Shown: in pieces, positions 31,371-41,279 of the stretch
Numbering within the stretch: position 1 is the stretch's first letter
Layout of the letters: the number at the start of each line of letters is the position of its first letter
DNA from: an uncultured Thermomicrobium sp.
GTDB lineage: Bacteria > Chloroflexota > Chloroflexia > Thermomicrobiales > Thermomicrobiaceae
Length of the DNA: 52,561 bases
Direction: 5' to 3'
Assembly: GCA_938028665.1 (NCBI GenBank)
Contig: CALIMB010000012.1
Location: 1 to 52,561 of the forward strand
Program-made: the position numbers and the translations under genes
The notes under the pieces: generated by a model
Database searches by the model: none
What the model saw: the letters and a program-made list of their open reading frames with translations, nothing else
What the model was told of the DNA's origin: nothing

Positions 31371-33695
31371 ATGATTGCGAGCATCGTGTTTCTGAGTCTG
31401 CTCACCGCGAGTGCGCCGTTGGCTGTTCCATACCTCCGCCGTCGTTTTGGGTATCTCGTCGCAACTGTTTCCCTCGCGGTCTTCGCCTGGTTTCTCACAC
31501 AACTCCCCGAGGTAGCCGAGGGATCGGTACGGAGTGAAGAGATCCCGTGGCTCCCAACGCTTGGGAGCACCCTGAAGTTCCAGCTCGACGGGCTCGCCCT
31601 GGTTTTTGCGCTTCTCATCACCGGCATCGGAGCGCTTGTCGCTCTTTACACCGTTGGCTACCTGGAAGACCATCCTCGTCTTGGGCGCTTCTGGACTGCA
31701 CTGCTCTTGTTCGAGACAGCAATGCTCGGGCTGGTCCTTGCCGATGATGTCATCCTTTTCTTTATCTTCTGGGAGCTCACCAGTGTCAGTTCATTTTTCC
31801 TAATCGGATTCGCCGATGAACGGCCACGTGCACGTGCCAACGCACAACAGGCCCTCATTGTGACCGGTGCAGGCGGGCTTGCACTTCTTGTTGGACTCCT
31901 CTTACTCGTCCAAGAACGAGGCAGTTTCAGTTTGCAGGAACTTCTCGCTGCCGGTCCTCTCACCGCCGCGAACATGCTCGGTACAGCTGCTTTACTGCTG
32001 ATACTCTTTGGCGCAGCCACCAAGTCTGCTCAGTTCCCGTTTCATTTTTGGCTACCTAATGCGATGGAAGCACCGACGCCGGTCAGTGCCTATCTGCACT
32101 CGGCAACGATGGTCAAGGCAGGCGTCTACCTCCTCGCGCGAGTCGCACCTGTCTTCCGGGACCATCCCTGGTGGCAGCCAACTCTCCTCGCACTGGGGAT
32201 AACGACCGCACTTGTTGGAGTGCTGCTCGCTATACCGCAGCGTGACCTGAAGCGCCTCCTGGCCTACAGCACTATCAGTGCTCTCGGCACGCTTGTGTTC
32301 CTACTCGGCTTCGGTACGACAGGGTATAAAGCGTTTAGTCTCTTCCTCATCGCGCATGCATTGTATAAGGGTGGCGCCTTCCTTGTCGCTGGAGCATTTG
32401 AGCATAGTACAGGATACCGGACACTCGATATACTTGGCGGGCTCTGGAAAAAGGCACCAGCATTTGCAGCCATCACCGGACTTGTGGTGCTGGCCGCTGC
32501 TGGCATTCCCCCAACAGTTGGCTTTGTCGCCAAGGAGACTATCCTGGAGCTTGGCCTGGAAAGCATACCTTGGTGGCTATTCCTGCTGCTCTTCCTGGTG
32601 TCCATCGGGCAGACTGCTGTTGCCTGGCTTCTCTTGCGTCCGCTTCTGGCAAGGCCGATCCAGTCTGTCCATCTCCACTCAGCACACTGGTCCCTGCTCA
32701 CCGCTCCTTTTCTCCTCGGCCTCGTCGCGCTGATGAGCGGGGTTTTGCTCCCACTGCTCCAGCCGCTTGTTTCAGCAACGGTTGCAACTCTCCAGGGATC
32801 AGCCCCAACTCCAGTAAAGCTTGTTCTCTGGCATGGATTCACAGCCGCATTCGCTGTGAGCCTCGTGATCCTTGTGAGTGCAGGAGGGTTCGCACTCATC
32901 TGGCCACAGCTCGCACGTATCGGTGACCGACTCGCGGTTACAGAACCGTTCTCCGAGGAGGAACCACGGGGTCTTGCGCGCCTCGGCAGCGAGCGTGCCT
33001 ACCGTGATCTCATGACGGGCCTTATGAGCCTCTCCTCTCTACAAACCCGCTTGCTCCAGAACGGCTATTTGCGCGTCTATGTCACGACCATCATCGCAAC
33101 CGTGCTTGTGTTGATCACAGCTAGCCTAATACGCGCTGGATTGGGCTGGGCCATGACGCTGCCACCATGGACACCCATTGACCTTGTGGATGGCATTCTC
33201 ATGGTGATCATCCTGGTGAGTAGCATGGTTGCAGTGAGAGCGACCGAGCGCCTGGCTGCCATTGCGGCACTGGGAGCCCTCGGATTCAGCCTGGCTCTGC
33301 TTTACGCACGCTATGGAGCGCCCGATCTTGCTATCACTCAGGTTTTAGTCGACACCCTGACCGTTGTTCTCCTGGTATTCGCTTTCTATCGCCTACCGCG
33401 TTATGCACGCCTCTCATCGACCCCAGCACGGATCCGTGATGCGTTCGTGGCCACTGCTTTTGGTACCATGATGGGTCTTTTTGCTCTGGCAGTTCATCTC
33501 TTTCGCTACCCGGAACGGATCTCGACCTTCTTCGCTGAACAGGCCTTTCCTGCAGCCCATGGCCGCAATGTAGTCAACGTGATCCTTGTCGACTTCCGCG
33601 CCCTGGATACGCTTGGGGAGATCACCGTCCTTGGTCTGGCCGCACTGGGAGTAGCCGCTCTCTTGGCTGTTGGGAAAGGAACACGGGGACGATGA
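31371..33695 (+). CDS. mrpA: Mrp Na+/H+ antiporter subunit A
   Basis: The 774-aa membrane protein is the largest Mrp subunit, related to complex I subunit NuoL. Residues expected for proton transfer are present: Glu135 (FFIFWELTS), Lys218 ([14 protein letters not shown]) and Lys249. The C-terminal part beyond about residue 560 is the extra MrpA-specific extension (NuoJ-like plus MrpB-like helices) that distinguishes it from NuoL. The complex exports Na+ (or other cations) in exchange for H+. The ATG at 31371 has AAGG and GG upstream and replaces a TTG at 31326. It heads a seven-gene operon with 4-nt overlap with mrpB, and a structured leader lies before it. Confidence 0.94.
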   Translation: MIASIVFLSLLTASAPLAVPYLRRRFGYLVATVSLAVFAWFLTQLPEVAEGSVRSEEIPWLPTLGSTLKFQLDGLALVFALLITGIGALVALYTVGYLEDHPRLGRFWTALLLFETAMLGLVLADDVILFFIFWELTSVSSFFLIGFADERPRARANAQQALIVTGAGGLALLVGLLLLVQERGSFSLQELLAAGPLTAANMLGTAALLLILFGAATKSAQFPFHFWLPNAMEAPTPVSAYLHSATMVKAGVYLLARVAPVFRDHPWWQPTLLALGITTALVGVLLAIPQRDLKRLLAYSTISALGTLVFLLGFGTTGYKAFSLFLIAHALYKGGAFLVAGAFEHSTGYRTLDILGGLWKKAPAFAAITGLVVLAAAGIPPTVGFVAKETILELGLESIPWWLFLLLFLVSIGQTAVAWLLLRPLLARPIQSVHLHSAHWSLLTAPFLLGLVALMSGVLLPLLQPLVSATVATLQGSAPTPVKLVLWHGFTAAFAVSLVILVSAGGFALIWPQLARIGDRLAVTEPFSEEEPRGLARLGSERAYRDLMTGLMSLSSLQTRLLQNGYLRVYVTTIIATVLVLITASLIRAGLGWAMTLPPWTPIDLVDGILMVIILVSSMVAVRATERLAAIAALGALGFSLALLYARYGAPDLAITQVLVDTLTVVLLVFAFYRLPRYARLSSTPARIRDAFVATAFGTMMGLFALAVHLFRYPERISTFFAEQAFPAAHGRNVVNVILVDFRALDTLGEITVLGLAALGVAALLAVGKGTRGR

Positions 33696-34114
33696 GCACA
33701 CTTCCGTCTCTCATCTTACGGACCGCCGTTCGTTGGATCTCTCCACTGCTCTTGTTGTTTAGCCTGTTTCTGTTACTACGCGGACATCACGAGCCGGGAG
33801 GGGGTTTTTCTGGTGGGCTTGTTGCTGCCACCGGCTTTGCACTACTGACGTTTGGGTTTAGTCTCGAGACTGCGCGTCGCGTGCTCCGGGTGGCACCAAC
33901 AACACTCGTCGCGGTCGGCATTGCCGTGGCGCTGGCAAGTGGTGCCGGTGCCTTTTTGCTTCGTAGCCCTTTCCTTACCGGTATTTGGTTCAAACTCCCG
34001 TTAACATCGACGATGGTTATCGAACTGGGCACTCCCCTCCTCTTTGATGTCGGTGTCTATCTTACTGTGATTGGTGCGACGCTAACTATGCTCTTCAGTT
34101 TCGCGGAGGAATGA
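33692..34114 (+). CDS. mrpB: Mrp Na+/H+ antiporter subunit B
   Basis: The 140-aa protein has four predicted helices and the family signature [14 protein letters not shown] (about residues 29-42), with a polar loop between helices 1 and 2. MrpB is a small membrane subunit needed for antiport, resembling part of the MrpA C-terminus. Its ATG overlaps the mrpA stop by 4 nt (ATGA), and its own stop overlaps mrpC by 4 nt, so translation is coupled. Length matches the usual 140-145 aa. Confidence 0.94.
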   Translation: MSTLPSLILRTAVRWISPLLLLFSLFLLLRGHHEPGGGFSGGLVAATGFALLTFGFSLETARRVLRVAPTTLVAVGIAVALASGAGAFLLRSPFLTGIWFKLPLTSTMVIELGTPLLFDVGVYLTVIGATLTMLFSFAEE

Positions 34115-34539
34115 CGATGGAAGTGCTATTTGCCATTATGGTGGGAACACTATATGGCTGTGCCCTTTATCTTCTTCTGCGGAGGAGCATTGTCAAGCTC
34201 ACGGTTGGCCTCATTCTCATCGGAAATGGTGCTAACCTCCTCCTCTTCAGCGCCGGCGGGCTGGTACGCGGCCGTCCGCCACTCGTGCTCGAGGGCACTT
34301 CTACTGTCCCCGCACCGTATGCAGACCCACTCCCACAAGCGCTCATTCTCACCGCTATCGTCATTAGCTTTGGTGTCCTGGTCTTCGCGGTTGCACTCAT
34401 TTACCAGACGTACCGTGCTTTAGCTACCGACGACCTTGATGATCTCACGACGACAGATCGGCTCGGAGAGGTTTCAGAAACCGCACACCAGCCAGTCGTC
34501 CCCGTCGGCACCTCACTCTCCTCGGACCAGGGGAGCTAG
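34111..34539 (+). CDS. mrpC: Mrp Na+/H+ antiporter subunit C (NuoK-like)
   Basis: The 142-aa protein is the NuoK-like subunit. Three helices are visible, with [18 protein letters not shown] typical of the second and a [20 protein letters not shown] third helix (the PQALtLTaiVI motif is conserved in MrpC and NuoK). It carries the C-terminal acidic tail common in MrpC. The ATG overlaps mrpB by 4 nt; a second Met two codons later is possible. A 2-nt gap separates it from mrpD. Confidence 0.95.
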   Translation: MTMEVLFAIMVGTLYGCALYLLLRRSIVKLTVGLILIGNGANLLLFSAGGLVRGRPPLVLEGTSTVPAPYADPLPQALILTAIVISFGVLVFAVALIYQTYRALATDDLDDLTTTDRLGEVSETAHQPVVPVGTSLSSDQGS

Positions 34540-34541
34540 CG

Positions 34542-36059
34542 ATGGATCTGTTGCTCACTCTGCCCATCCTCATCCCACTGACCTGGAGTCTCGTGCTCTA
34601 CCCCGTCAGACGGCGCCGAGCACTGAGTCACGCCATCGCCATCACTGGTGCAACCCTCCTCCTCGGCGCTACTGCACTCCTTCTCGTCTTCTTGGTCAGC
34701 GGCAAGGGTATCGAAGTTGTTACCATTGGGAGCTGGCCTCCCCCCTACGGGATTGTCCTGGTTGCCGATCTTTTGAGCGCAGCGATGCTTCTGGTCTGCG
34801 CTCTGGTCTCTTGGGCCGCCGTCGTCTACTCGACCGATTGGATCGATCCCGGACGGGAGCAAGCAGGATACTATTCGTTAGTCTTCGCGCTTCTCCTTGG
34901 TGTTAATGGCGCCTTTCTCACTGGTGATCTCTTCAACCTGTATGTCTGGTTTGAAGTGATGCTGATGGCCTCCTTTGTCCTACTCGTGCTCGGAGTTGAG
35001 CGGGGGCAAGTCGAGGGTGGAATCAAATATGTCTCCCTGAATCTCCTTGCGTCAACGTTCTTTCTCAGTGCTACTGGCATCCTCTACGGCATCGCCGGAA
35101 CACTCAATTTCGCCGACTTGAGTCGCGTGCTGGAATCAGTTGATCCGCACATCCTCAACGTGGTTGCCGCCTTGTTCGGAATTGCTTTTGGCATCAAGGC
35201 CGGGGTCTTCCCACTCTTTTTCTGGCTGCCAGCCTCCTATCACACCCCACCTGTGCCCGTTTCAGCTCTCTTTGCGGGGCTCCTCACAAAAGTTGGTGTC
35301 TATGCCCTCATTCGCGTTTTCACCCTCCTCTTTGTCCATGACCCAGGTTGGACCCACCGAATCCTGCTCGCCTGCGCTGCCCTGACGATGCTCACTGGCG
35401 TATTGGGAGCGCTTGCCCAACATGATGTACGCCGCATTTTGTCATTTCACATCATCAGTCAGATTGGCTACATGATCTTCGGTCTTGCGCTCCTGACACC
35501 ACTTGGCTTGGCAAGCAGTGTCTTCTATCTCATCCACCATATTGTTGTCAAGACCAATCTCTTCTTCATCGGTGGTCTCCTGGAACGCCGGTTCGGCACC
35601 GGTTTGCTGGATCGAGTTGGTGGACTCTTTCGCACTCAGGCTTGGCTGGGTGTGTTGTTCCTCATCCCTGCATTCTCCCTTGCCGGCATCCCACCACTCT
35701 CTGGGTTCGTGGCAAAACTCCTTGTCATCCGAGCAGGACTTGCCGCCCACGCCTATCTCGCGACGACTATCGCCGTCGTCGTGGGACTCTTGACCCTTCT
35801 CTCAATGCTGAAGATTTGGAATGAGGCCTTCTGGAAAGCACCACCAGTTCCTGCCGTGGTCAACGAACGTCCTGGACCATACAGCGTACAGGTCCTGTTG
35901 CCAATCTTTGTGCTGGCCAGCGTCACCGTCTTTCTTGGTCTTGCTGGGGAACCAATCCTGGCAGTCGCCCAGCGCGCCGCCGAGCAACTTCTTGATCGTC
36001 ACGGATATCAAGCCGCGGTGTTCAGTATCGTAGCAGAGTCTGTCGGCACGGGAGGTTGA
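34542..36059 (+). CDS. mrpD: Mrp Na+/H+ antiporter subunit D
   Basis: The 505-aa protein is the second NuoL/N-like subunit with about 14 helices. The key Glu138 (FNLYVWFEVML) matches the essential Glu137 of Bacillus MrpD, and FPLFFWLPASYHTPPVPVSALFAGLLTKVGVYAL (split: FGIKAGVFPLFFWLP and LLTKVGVY) supplies the conserved lysines. It forms part of the proton-translocating core with MrpA. Start ATG at 34542 lies 2 nt after mrpC, with GGGGAGC upstream as ribosome site. It overlaps mrpE by 4 nt. Confidence 0.95.
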   Translation: MDLLLTLPILIPLTWSLVLYPVRRRRALSHAIAITGATLLLGATALLLVFLVSGKGIEVVTIGSWPPPYGIVLVADLLSAAMLLVCALVSWAAVVYSTDWIDPGREQAGYYSLVFALLLGVNGAFLTGDLFNLYVWFEVMLMASFVLLVLGVERGQVEGGIKYVSLNLLASTFFLSATGILYGIAGTLNFADLSRVLESVDPHILNVVAALFGIAFGIKAGVFPLFFWLPASYHTPPVPVSALFAGLLTKVGVYALIRVFTLLFVHDPGWTHRILLACAALTMLTGVLGALAQHDVRRILSFHIISQIGYMIFGLALLTPLGLASSVFYLIHHIVVKTNLFFIGGLLERRFGTGLLDRVGGLFRTQAWLGVLFLIPAFSLAGIPPLSGFVAKLLVIRAGLAAHAYLATTIAVVVGLLTLLSMLKIWNEAFWKAPPVPAVVNERPGPYSVQVLLPIFVLASVTVFLGLAGEPILAVAQRAAEQLLDRHGYQAAVFSIVAESVGTGG

Positions 36060-36535
36060 CCATGTCCAGCTTCCTCCTCAACGTCCTCCTCGCCCTGATT
36101 TGGACGATGGCCGTGGGTAGGTTTACCTTGCAGCAACTTGTCCTGGGTTTTCTCCTCGGCTTCCTCGTCGTGGCGATCGTTGAGCCACTGCAAGGAACCT
36201 CAAGATACACTCGGCGTGTTACCCGTGGTCTCCGTTTCGCGGCATTTTTCCTGAAAGAACTTGTCCTAAGCAACCTCCGCATCGCATATGATGTCATTAC
36301 ACCACGCCTTCACGCGCGTCCGCAGATCGTCGCCGTGCCACTTGATGCCCAAACTGAGAGTGAAATCACACTGCTCGCAAACTTTCTGACCCTCACTCCA
36401 GGAACTCTCTCGCTTGACCTCTCCAGCGATAAGCGTGTGCTTTACGTTCACGCTATGTACGCGGAGAATCCGGAGCAGGCCATCAACCAGATCAAGCAGG
36501 GAATGGAAATGCGCCTCCTGGAGGTCCTGCGATGA
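36056..36535 (+). CDS. mrpE: Mrp Na+/H+ antiporter subunit E
   Basis: The 159-aa protein has two or three N-terminal helices and a cytoplasmic domain with the MrpE pattern LANFLTLTPGTLSLDLSSD and LYVHAMYAENPEQA. MrpE has no complex I counterpart and is important for antiport in Bacillus. It overlaps mrpD and mrpF by 4 nt each. Length matches the family (~158 aa). Confidence 0.94.
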   Translation: MTMSSFLLNVLLALIWTMAVGRFTLQQLVLGFLLGFLVVAIVEPLQGTSRYTRRVTRGLRFAAFFLKELVLSNLRIAYDVITPRLHARPQIVAVPLDAQTESEITLLANFLTLTPGTLSLDLSSDKRVLYVHAMYAENPEQAINQIKQGMEMRLLEVLR

Positions 36536-36825
36536 CCGAGCGCCTCGTCGGCCTTCCAGCCACATCACTGCCACTAACCGCCGCCATGGTTATTCTCGTT
36601 GGCGCACTGCTCCTCGCTCTCATCCGAATTGTGCGTGGACCAACAATTCCCGACCGAGTGATTGCACTTGACCTGATGGCGTCGCTGGTCGTCGGGCTGC
36701 TCTTGCTCCTCGGCGCAGTTCTGGACCTCCTCGCGATCGTTGACATCGCGATCGTGCTTGCTCTGATCGCCTTTCTCAGCACTGTGGCCTTTGCTTCACT
36801 GATCGAACGGAGGACACGGGAATGA
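36532..36825 (+). CDS. mrpF: Mrp Na+/H+ antiporter subunit F
   Basis: The 97-aa protein has three helices with the family motif IVRGPTIPDRVIALDLM (about residues 24-40), which contains the conserved Asp thought to take part in cation transfer. It overlaps both neighbours by 4 nt. Length and helix count match MrpF. Confidence 0.95.
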   Translation: MTERLVGLPATSLPLTAAMVILVGALLLALIRIVRGPTIPDRVIALDLMASLVVGLLLLLGAVLDLLAIVDIAIVLALIAFLSTVAFASLIERRTRE

Positions 36826-37223
36826 TCGTATTCGTCACCGGGCTCCTCGCCTTGAGCGGCGCACTTCTGATGCTGATCGCTGCCGTGGGTCTTCTCCGGA
36901 TGCCGGACTTCTACACGCGCATGCAAGCTGCGGCCAAGGCCGGCACACTAGGCATCCTCCTTATCGTCGCTGCTACGGGAATCACCCTCGGAAGCGTCTC
37001 CGCATTGCTGCACGCCTTCCTTGCAAGCCTCTTTTTCGTGTTGACAACACCCGTCGCCGCCCATCTCCTCGGGCGCGCCGCCTACCTTTCTGGGGTTCGC
37101 CCGTGGGTCCTCCAAGACGAACTTGCAGGGCGTTACCACACGCAGACACATGAACTTGGCAGTGGCCGCGCCCCAACAGCCTCCCTGCCGGGCATCGATC
37201 AAGCCGAGCAGGCCTCCTCCTAG
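36822..37223 (+). CDS. mrpG: Mrp Na+/H+ antiporter subunit G
   Basis: The 133-aa protein has three helices and the family core LLRMPDFYTRMQAAAKAGTLG followed by PVAAHLLGRAAYLSGV, with a longer hydrophilic C-terminal tail than most MrpG. It completes the seven-subunit operon in the order A-B-C-D-E-F-G, with 4-nt overlap with mrpF. It is convergent with the small basic gene, with only 13 nt between stops and no clear terminator. Confidence 0.94.
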   Translation: MIVFVTGLLALSGALLMLIAAVGLLRMPDFYTRMQAAAKAGTLGILLIVAATGITLGSVSALLHAFLASLFFVLTTPVAAHLLGRAAYLSGVRPWVLQDELAGRYHTQTHELGSGRAPTASLPGIDQAEQASS

Positions 37224-37236
37224 GCGCCGCTGTGCG

Positions 37237-37482
37237 CTACCGTTTCCCCGTGGCTGCCTTCTGTGCTGCTTCTCCCGCCTGCTGCTTCCGCTCCTTACGG
37301 GCAGCCCGCCACCGCAACATCGCCACAGCATCTTCGGGGGTAAGCGGCACACGCCCCTCCTTCGTTTGCCGGTATTTAAACGGATACCGGTGAGGCACAC
37401 TGTGCTTCGGTTGCTTGAGCCGTTGGTTCACTCGCTTTACTGCCTTCCGGCGAAGTTTCTTGACCATCGATTCGACCGACAT
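37237..37482 (-). CDS. Small lysine/arginine-rich protein of unknown function
   Basis: The 81-aa protein is very basic, with clusters such as KKLRRKAVKRVNQRLK and RWRAARKERKQQ. It has no membrane segment or named motif that I recognise; a nucleic-acid-binding role is plausible from charge alone. The ATG at 37482 follows a strong GGGAGGGAG site, which argues that it is translated. It is the third gene of the trpS-cupin run, 25 bp after the cupin stop. Confidence 0.7.
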   Translation of the reverse strand: MSVESMVKKLRRKAVKRVNQRLKQPKHSVPHRYPFKYRQTKEGRVPLTPEDAVAMLRWRAARKERKQQAGEAAQKAATGKR

Positions 37483-37507
37483 CGGTTCTCCCTCCCGTTA
37501 CCTCACT

Positions 37508-37852
37508 TCACGGCGCAAGAGGGCGCCGTGGTACGAACAGGTTTAACGTCTCGACTTCTTCGTCACCACTGACGTACGCCCCATGCGGGACATTGGAAGC
37601 AATCACGACCACATCGCCTGGCTTGCAAATCACCTCCGAGTCATCCAGCCGCAGCACGAGCTGCCCGCGCAGCACGACGGTGACCTGCTCTTCGGGGTGT
37701 GCGTGCATCGGAAAGACTGCCCCCGGAGCATAGCGATAGCGTACCAGCGTCTGCCGTTCGCCGTGCACGGTTTGGCGTATGACACCCGGTTGCGGATACT
37801 CCGGTTCGATAGCTTCCCAGCGATACAGTGTGACTGCTGGCCGGTCTCTCAT
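37508..37852 (-). CDS. Small cupin-domain protein
   Basis: The 114-aa protein is a single cupin barrel. Motif 1 reads MHAHPEEQVTVVLRGQLVL (His/His/Glu) and motif 2 GDVVVIASNVPHGA with a His, giving a complete metal site. The substrate is unknown; such proteins may act as dioxygenases, isomerases or sensors. Although the open frame continues to 38038, ATG at 37852 has GGTGGAG two bases before it and gives the standard cupin length. It begins 19 bp after the trpS stop and is probably co-transcribed. Confidence 0.88.
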   Translation of the reverse strand: MRDRPAVTLYRWEAIEPEYPQPGVIRQTVHGERQTLVRYRYAPGAVFPMHAHPEEQVTVVLRGQLVLRLDDSEVICKPGDVVVIASNVPHGAYVSGDEEVETLNLFVPRRPLAP

Positions 37853-37871
37853 CGCTCCACCTGCTTCCCCG

Positions 37872-38876
37872 TTAGTCAAGTGGCGGAAGCCCAAGTCCAC
37901 AACGCTCACGCACGACCGCCATCTTGGCTGCGGCCAACTCGCGTGCTTTGGCCGCACCCTCCTGAAGCGTTCGGATGACGATCGCCGGACTTGCGATGAG
38001 CTCCTCCAGCCGTTCCTGGAGGGGTGCCAGCGCCACAATGATCACCTCGGCCAAATCCTGTTTGAACTGGCCATACCCTTTGCCTGCATACCGCTCCTCA
38101 AGCTCGGGAATCGAAATCCCGGAGAGCAGCGAGTAGATCGTCAACAGATTCGAGATCGCCGGCTTATGCTCCTCATCGTAGCGAATCACCGTCTCTGAGT
38201 CGGTCACCGCCTTGCGGATCTTCCGCCGAATCACATCAGGCGGATCGCGTAACTCGATCCGGCTATCTGGATCAGGATCGCTCTTGCTCATCTTTTTCAG
38301 CGGATCAGTCAGCGACATGATCCGTGCCCCAGCGGGCTTGATGTCTGCTTCCGGTACCACGAACGTCTCGCCAAAGGTGTGGTTGAAACGTATCGCCACA
38401 TCGCGCGTCAATTCAATGTGCTGTTTCTGGTCTTCCCCAACCGGCACAACCGCCGCGTCGTAAAGCAGGATGTCGGCTGCCTGCAGAACTGGATAGAAGA
38501 ACAGGCCTGCGCCAACGCGTTCCTGCCCCTTGGACTTTTCCTTGAACTGGGTCATACGCCGAAGCTCGCCAAACGTCGCCAGCGTTCCCAAGATCCAGCA
38601 GAGTTCTGCGTGTTCCCGCACATCAGACTGTACAAACAAGATCGAACGTTCCGGATCGAGCCCCGCAGCAAGCAACACACTCGCCACTTCGAGCGTCCGC
38701 TGGCGAAGCTCCTTCGGGTCATACGGTACTGTCATCGCGTGGAGATCAACAATGCTGAAGATATTGTCGTACTGATCCTGTTGGAGCACCCAGTTCCGGA
38801 TCGCCCCGAGATAGTTCCCCAGGTGAATGCCACCAGTCGGCTGGATTCCCGAGAACGCACGCGGCTTGCCCGCCAT
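37872..38876 (-). CDS. trpS: Tryptophanyl-tRNA synthetase
   Basis: The 334-aa class I synthetase attaches tryptophan to its tRNA. The HIGH motif is PTGGIHLGNY near the N-terminus, the KMSKS motif is KKMSKSDPDPD, and GEDQKQHIELTRDVA is the typical connecting segment. Length matches bacterial TrpS. Starts at 38903 (GTG) and 38891 (ATG) are in frame but ATG 38876 follows GGGAGGAGCGAGG and starts directly with AGKPRAFSGIQPT. No T-box or attenuator was seen upstream. It is the first gene of a run with the cupin and the basic protein. Confidence 0.96.
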   Translation of the reverse strand: MAGKPRAFSGIQPTGGIHLGNYLGAIRNWVLQQDQYDNIFSIVDLHAMTVPYDPKELRQRTLEVASVLLAAGLDPERSILFVQSDVREHAELCWILGTLATFGELRRMTQFKEKSKGQERVGAGLFFYPVLQAADILLYDAAVVPVGEDQKQHIELTRDVAIRFNHTFGETFVVPEADIKPAGARIMSLTDPLKKMSKSDPDPDSRIELRDPPDVIRRKIRKAVTDSETVIRYDEEHKPAISNLLTIYSLLSGISIPELEERYAGKGYGQFKQDLAEVIIVALAPLQERLEELIASPAIVIRTLQEGAAKARELAAAKMAVVRERCGLGLPPLD

Positions 38877-39586
38877 CCTCGCTCCTCCCATATTCCGACC
38901 CACGAGGATACCATGAGAACGAGAATGCGATCGCCACGGCCGTCCTGATCGGAAACACTGGCGCTGGCTGGACTCCTACTGGGACGTCGCAATCGGCGTG
39001 TCCGTCTCTACCAGACTCCGTCCACCGTCACCGCGGCCGCTTTCGGGATTCCAGCCTTCTCGCCATTCAGCGCTTTCCCCCCGGCGTTGAGCGCGCACCC
39101 CCGGTATTCGTGTTGCCAAGACATTGGTGCGATCATCTTGCCACACAACACGGGTGACGGCTGAGCACCTACGAGATACCGAGAGATACGTCACCCTAAC
39201 GAACTGTCCCCGCTCCACGTACCTGAACGTGCACCACGTACCGCGCCAGTACCGCCCCTCGGGAAGTGCAGCACCTCGGCGAGGCACACTAGATTCTGCC
39301 TCCCTCTCACCATGGAGGTGGTCTGCACCAGGCTCCAATGCTGTATCCGCGTGAAGCCAGCGGTGTGCGGTTCCTCACATTCCCTACAAGACCGACCACA
39401 CATTTGGGGCGCCGGTCGCACCCTGCCTCCTTCTCCTTGGTGAGCGGTACAGGATTCCCAAACAGTGGTCTGAGAAGCGAAAACCCTGAGACTGGGGAAA
39501 CCGACGAGACTAGCTCGTGGTCAGCCAGTTGCCATGCCTCTCGCGGCTGCGTCGCCAGGACACTCGCCAAACTGCGCACCGTAAAC
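38877..39586. other. Intergenic region, no supported gene
   Basis: The 710 bp between trpS and the thioesterase gene, both on the minus strand, have no open frame with a recognisable product. The trpS promoter should be here, but no clear pair of elements was found. Confidence 0.4.
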
Positions 39587-39997
39587 TCAGCGCTCCTCCC
39601 CGGCGAACCTTCGGCGGAGCTCATCCGGCACGGGTACCGGCCTCATGGTTCGTGCATCGACGAAAACCTGCACCAGATGCCCGATGACTGCTGGCTCCTC
39701 CTCACCGTCCTTGACCAGAGCGAAGTCCAGCCGGAGCGATGACCGCCCGATCTTACTCACCCAGAGTCGGCAGATACCACGGTCGTGGACCCAGAGCGGT
39801 TTCCGGTAGTCAGCCTCAACATGGACACGTGGGTTGACTACGCCAAGCTCGCGCATCGTCTGTAGCGTATACCCAAGTTCTCGGTACAAGGCATACTCGG
39901 CCTGCATGACGTAGCGGAAAACGTTTGGGTAGAAGACGAGCGCTGCCGGATCCGCATCGCCCCAGTAGACCACAAATGGGACTTCCACCTGCCGCAC
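39587..39997 (-). CDS. YbgC/4HBT-family acyl-CoA thioesterase
   Basis: The 136-aa protein is a hotdog-fold thioesterase. The motif VVYWGDADPAALVFYPNVFRY carries the likely catalytic Asp16, and the fold continues with HVEADYRKPLWVHDRG typical of 4-hydroxybenzoyl-CoA thioesterase relatives. It would hydrolyse acyl-CoA or acyl-protein thioesters; the acyl group is unknown. The start is GTG 39997, after AGGAGCAGGAG. It lies 45 bp after an MFS transporter gene and is the last of a three-gene minus-strand run. Confidence 0.9.
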   Translation of the reverse strand: MRQVEVPFVVYWGDADPAALVFYPNVFRYVMQAEYALYRELGYTLQTMRELGVVNPRVHVEADYRKPLWVHDRGICRLWVSKIGRSSLRLDFALVKDGEEEPAVIGHLVQVFVDARTMRPVPVPDELRRRFAGEER

Positions 39998-40042
39998 AGG
40001 TGCTCCTGCTCCTCTCTCCTCATACCTATTCTCCCCTTCAGC

Positions 40043-41257
40043 TCACCGCATTACTGGCTCCAGCACCTCCTCACTCCTTGGAGACCGCTCGCTCCGTCGC
40101 ATGAGCAGGGCAGCCGGCAAAGCCAAGACGATTAACGTCACTCCTGCCACGGCAAAGGGGAGCCACTGACCGTACGCATAGAGGACGGAGCTTCCAAGTG
40201 CACTCAAGGCTGCCCCAAAGATACCAGCCGTGGTATAGGCACCCTGCACACGTCCCTGGTATTGTGGCCCGGCAATCGTCGACAGATAGGCATCGACTGA
40301 TGGAGTCAAGAGTCCCGCGATCGCCCCCTCTACCGCACCGAGTGCCAGCAGCGCCGGCACCGAAGGGATACCGTACCCGACGATCACGACCCCTAGGAAC
40401 AACGCCAACATGGTCACCCGACGCCAGCGCGGCTGATGGTTCGCCAGCCGCGCCCCGACCGGCAGTGTCAAGATGTTGGCAACCGAGAAGGTCGTGTAGC
40501 TGATCCCCAGCATGAAGTCGCTGGCACCCAGCTCCTTCAAGTAGATACTCCAGATTCCGCTAAAGATTCCCACTGGTACCTCAAAAGCGAAGGCGAGCAG
40601 CATCGCGGCAACCAAGGCTCCACCCAAGACGGCCCGGAACGATCCCCTTTCGGAGTGCGCTGAGACACCCACTCCAGCACCAAAGCGTCGGAACGCCAAG
40701 AACACCGGAACTGCGAGAAGCATTTCGCCAAGTCCGCTAAGGAGCAAGAGCGGAGTTTTGCCAACAAAAGTCGCTAGTAGCCCACCAAGTGCTGGGCCAA
40801 GTAACCAACCAACGTTGAGCATGCCCCAGAAGGCAGCAAACGCTTCGCCCCGCCGCGGTACCGGTGTGATGTCGGCAAGCAGTGCCCGCATGGCTGGATA
40901 CACCAGGGAGAGGCCCACTCCCTGTAACACGCGCAGGACGATAAACGCCTCCGCTGTCTCTGCCCAGATGAACGCTGCTGTTGCTAACCCCTCGATGAGT
41001 AGCCCAGCAACGACCGGTCTCACCCGTCCAACCCGATCGGCAAGGACACCAGCCGGGAAAAAGAAGACCAACTGAGCGAGCATGAAGGCTGCGGCCATTA
41101 GCCCGACTGTCCCATACGATGCTCCGCGCTCCCGTGCGACGAGTGCGATGAACGGCACCACCAAGCCGGTGATCAATCCGGCCAGCAACGTCAAACCAAG
41201 TACGACGCGGAGGATCGGCTGCTGGAGCACCCACGGACGAGGAATCAGCTGTCGCAT
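40043..41257 (-). CDS. MFS-family drug/metabolite transporter
   Basis: The 404-aa protein has twelve predicted helices and the MFS inter-helix motif GVLADRVGRVRP (motif A) after helix 2, plus a conserved GVGLSLVYPAMRALLAD segment. It resembles the DHA1-type exporters; the substrate is not predictable. The ATG at 41257 lies 22 bp after the stop of the second MFS gene, with GGGGGTGTC upstream. The tandem pair and the following thioesterase probably form one operon. Confidence 0.9.
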   Translation of the reverse strand: MRQLIPRPWVLQQPILRVVLGLTLLAGLITGLVVPFIALVARERGASYGTVGLMAAAFMLAQLVFFFPAGVLADRVGRVRPVVAGLLIEGLATAAFIWAETAEAFIVLRVLQGVGLSLVYPAMRALLADITPVPRRGEAFAAFWGMLNVGWLLGPALGGLLATFVGKTPLLLLSGLGEMLLAVPVFLAFRRFGAGVGVSAHSERGSFRAVLGGALVAAMLLAFAFEVPVGIFSGIWSIYLKELGASDFMLGISYTTFSVANILTLPVGARLANHQPRWRRVTMLALFLGVVIVGYGIPSVPALLALGAVEGAIAGLLTPSVDAYLSTIAGPQYQGRVQGAYTTAGIFGAALSALGSSVLYAYGQWLPFAVAGVTLIVLALPAALLMRRSERSPRSEEVLEPVMR

Positions 41258-41279
41258 CGCATGACACCCCCGGGGCAGC

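Noticed and set aside
32264-32899. Long antisense frames across real genes, for example opposite mrpA, ctaA-ctaB and the Mo-hydroxylase gene
   Set aside because: They mirror codon structure of the true genes on the other strand and show no family features.
31371-37223. Complex I (nuo) subunits
   Set aside because: Seven genes in the A-G order with MrpE and MrpG signatures identify an Mrp antiporter; NuoL/K/N similarity is expected for MrpA, C and D.
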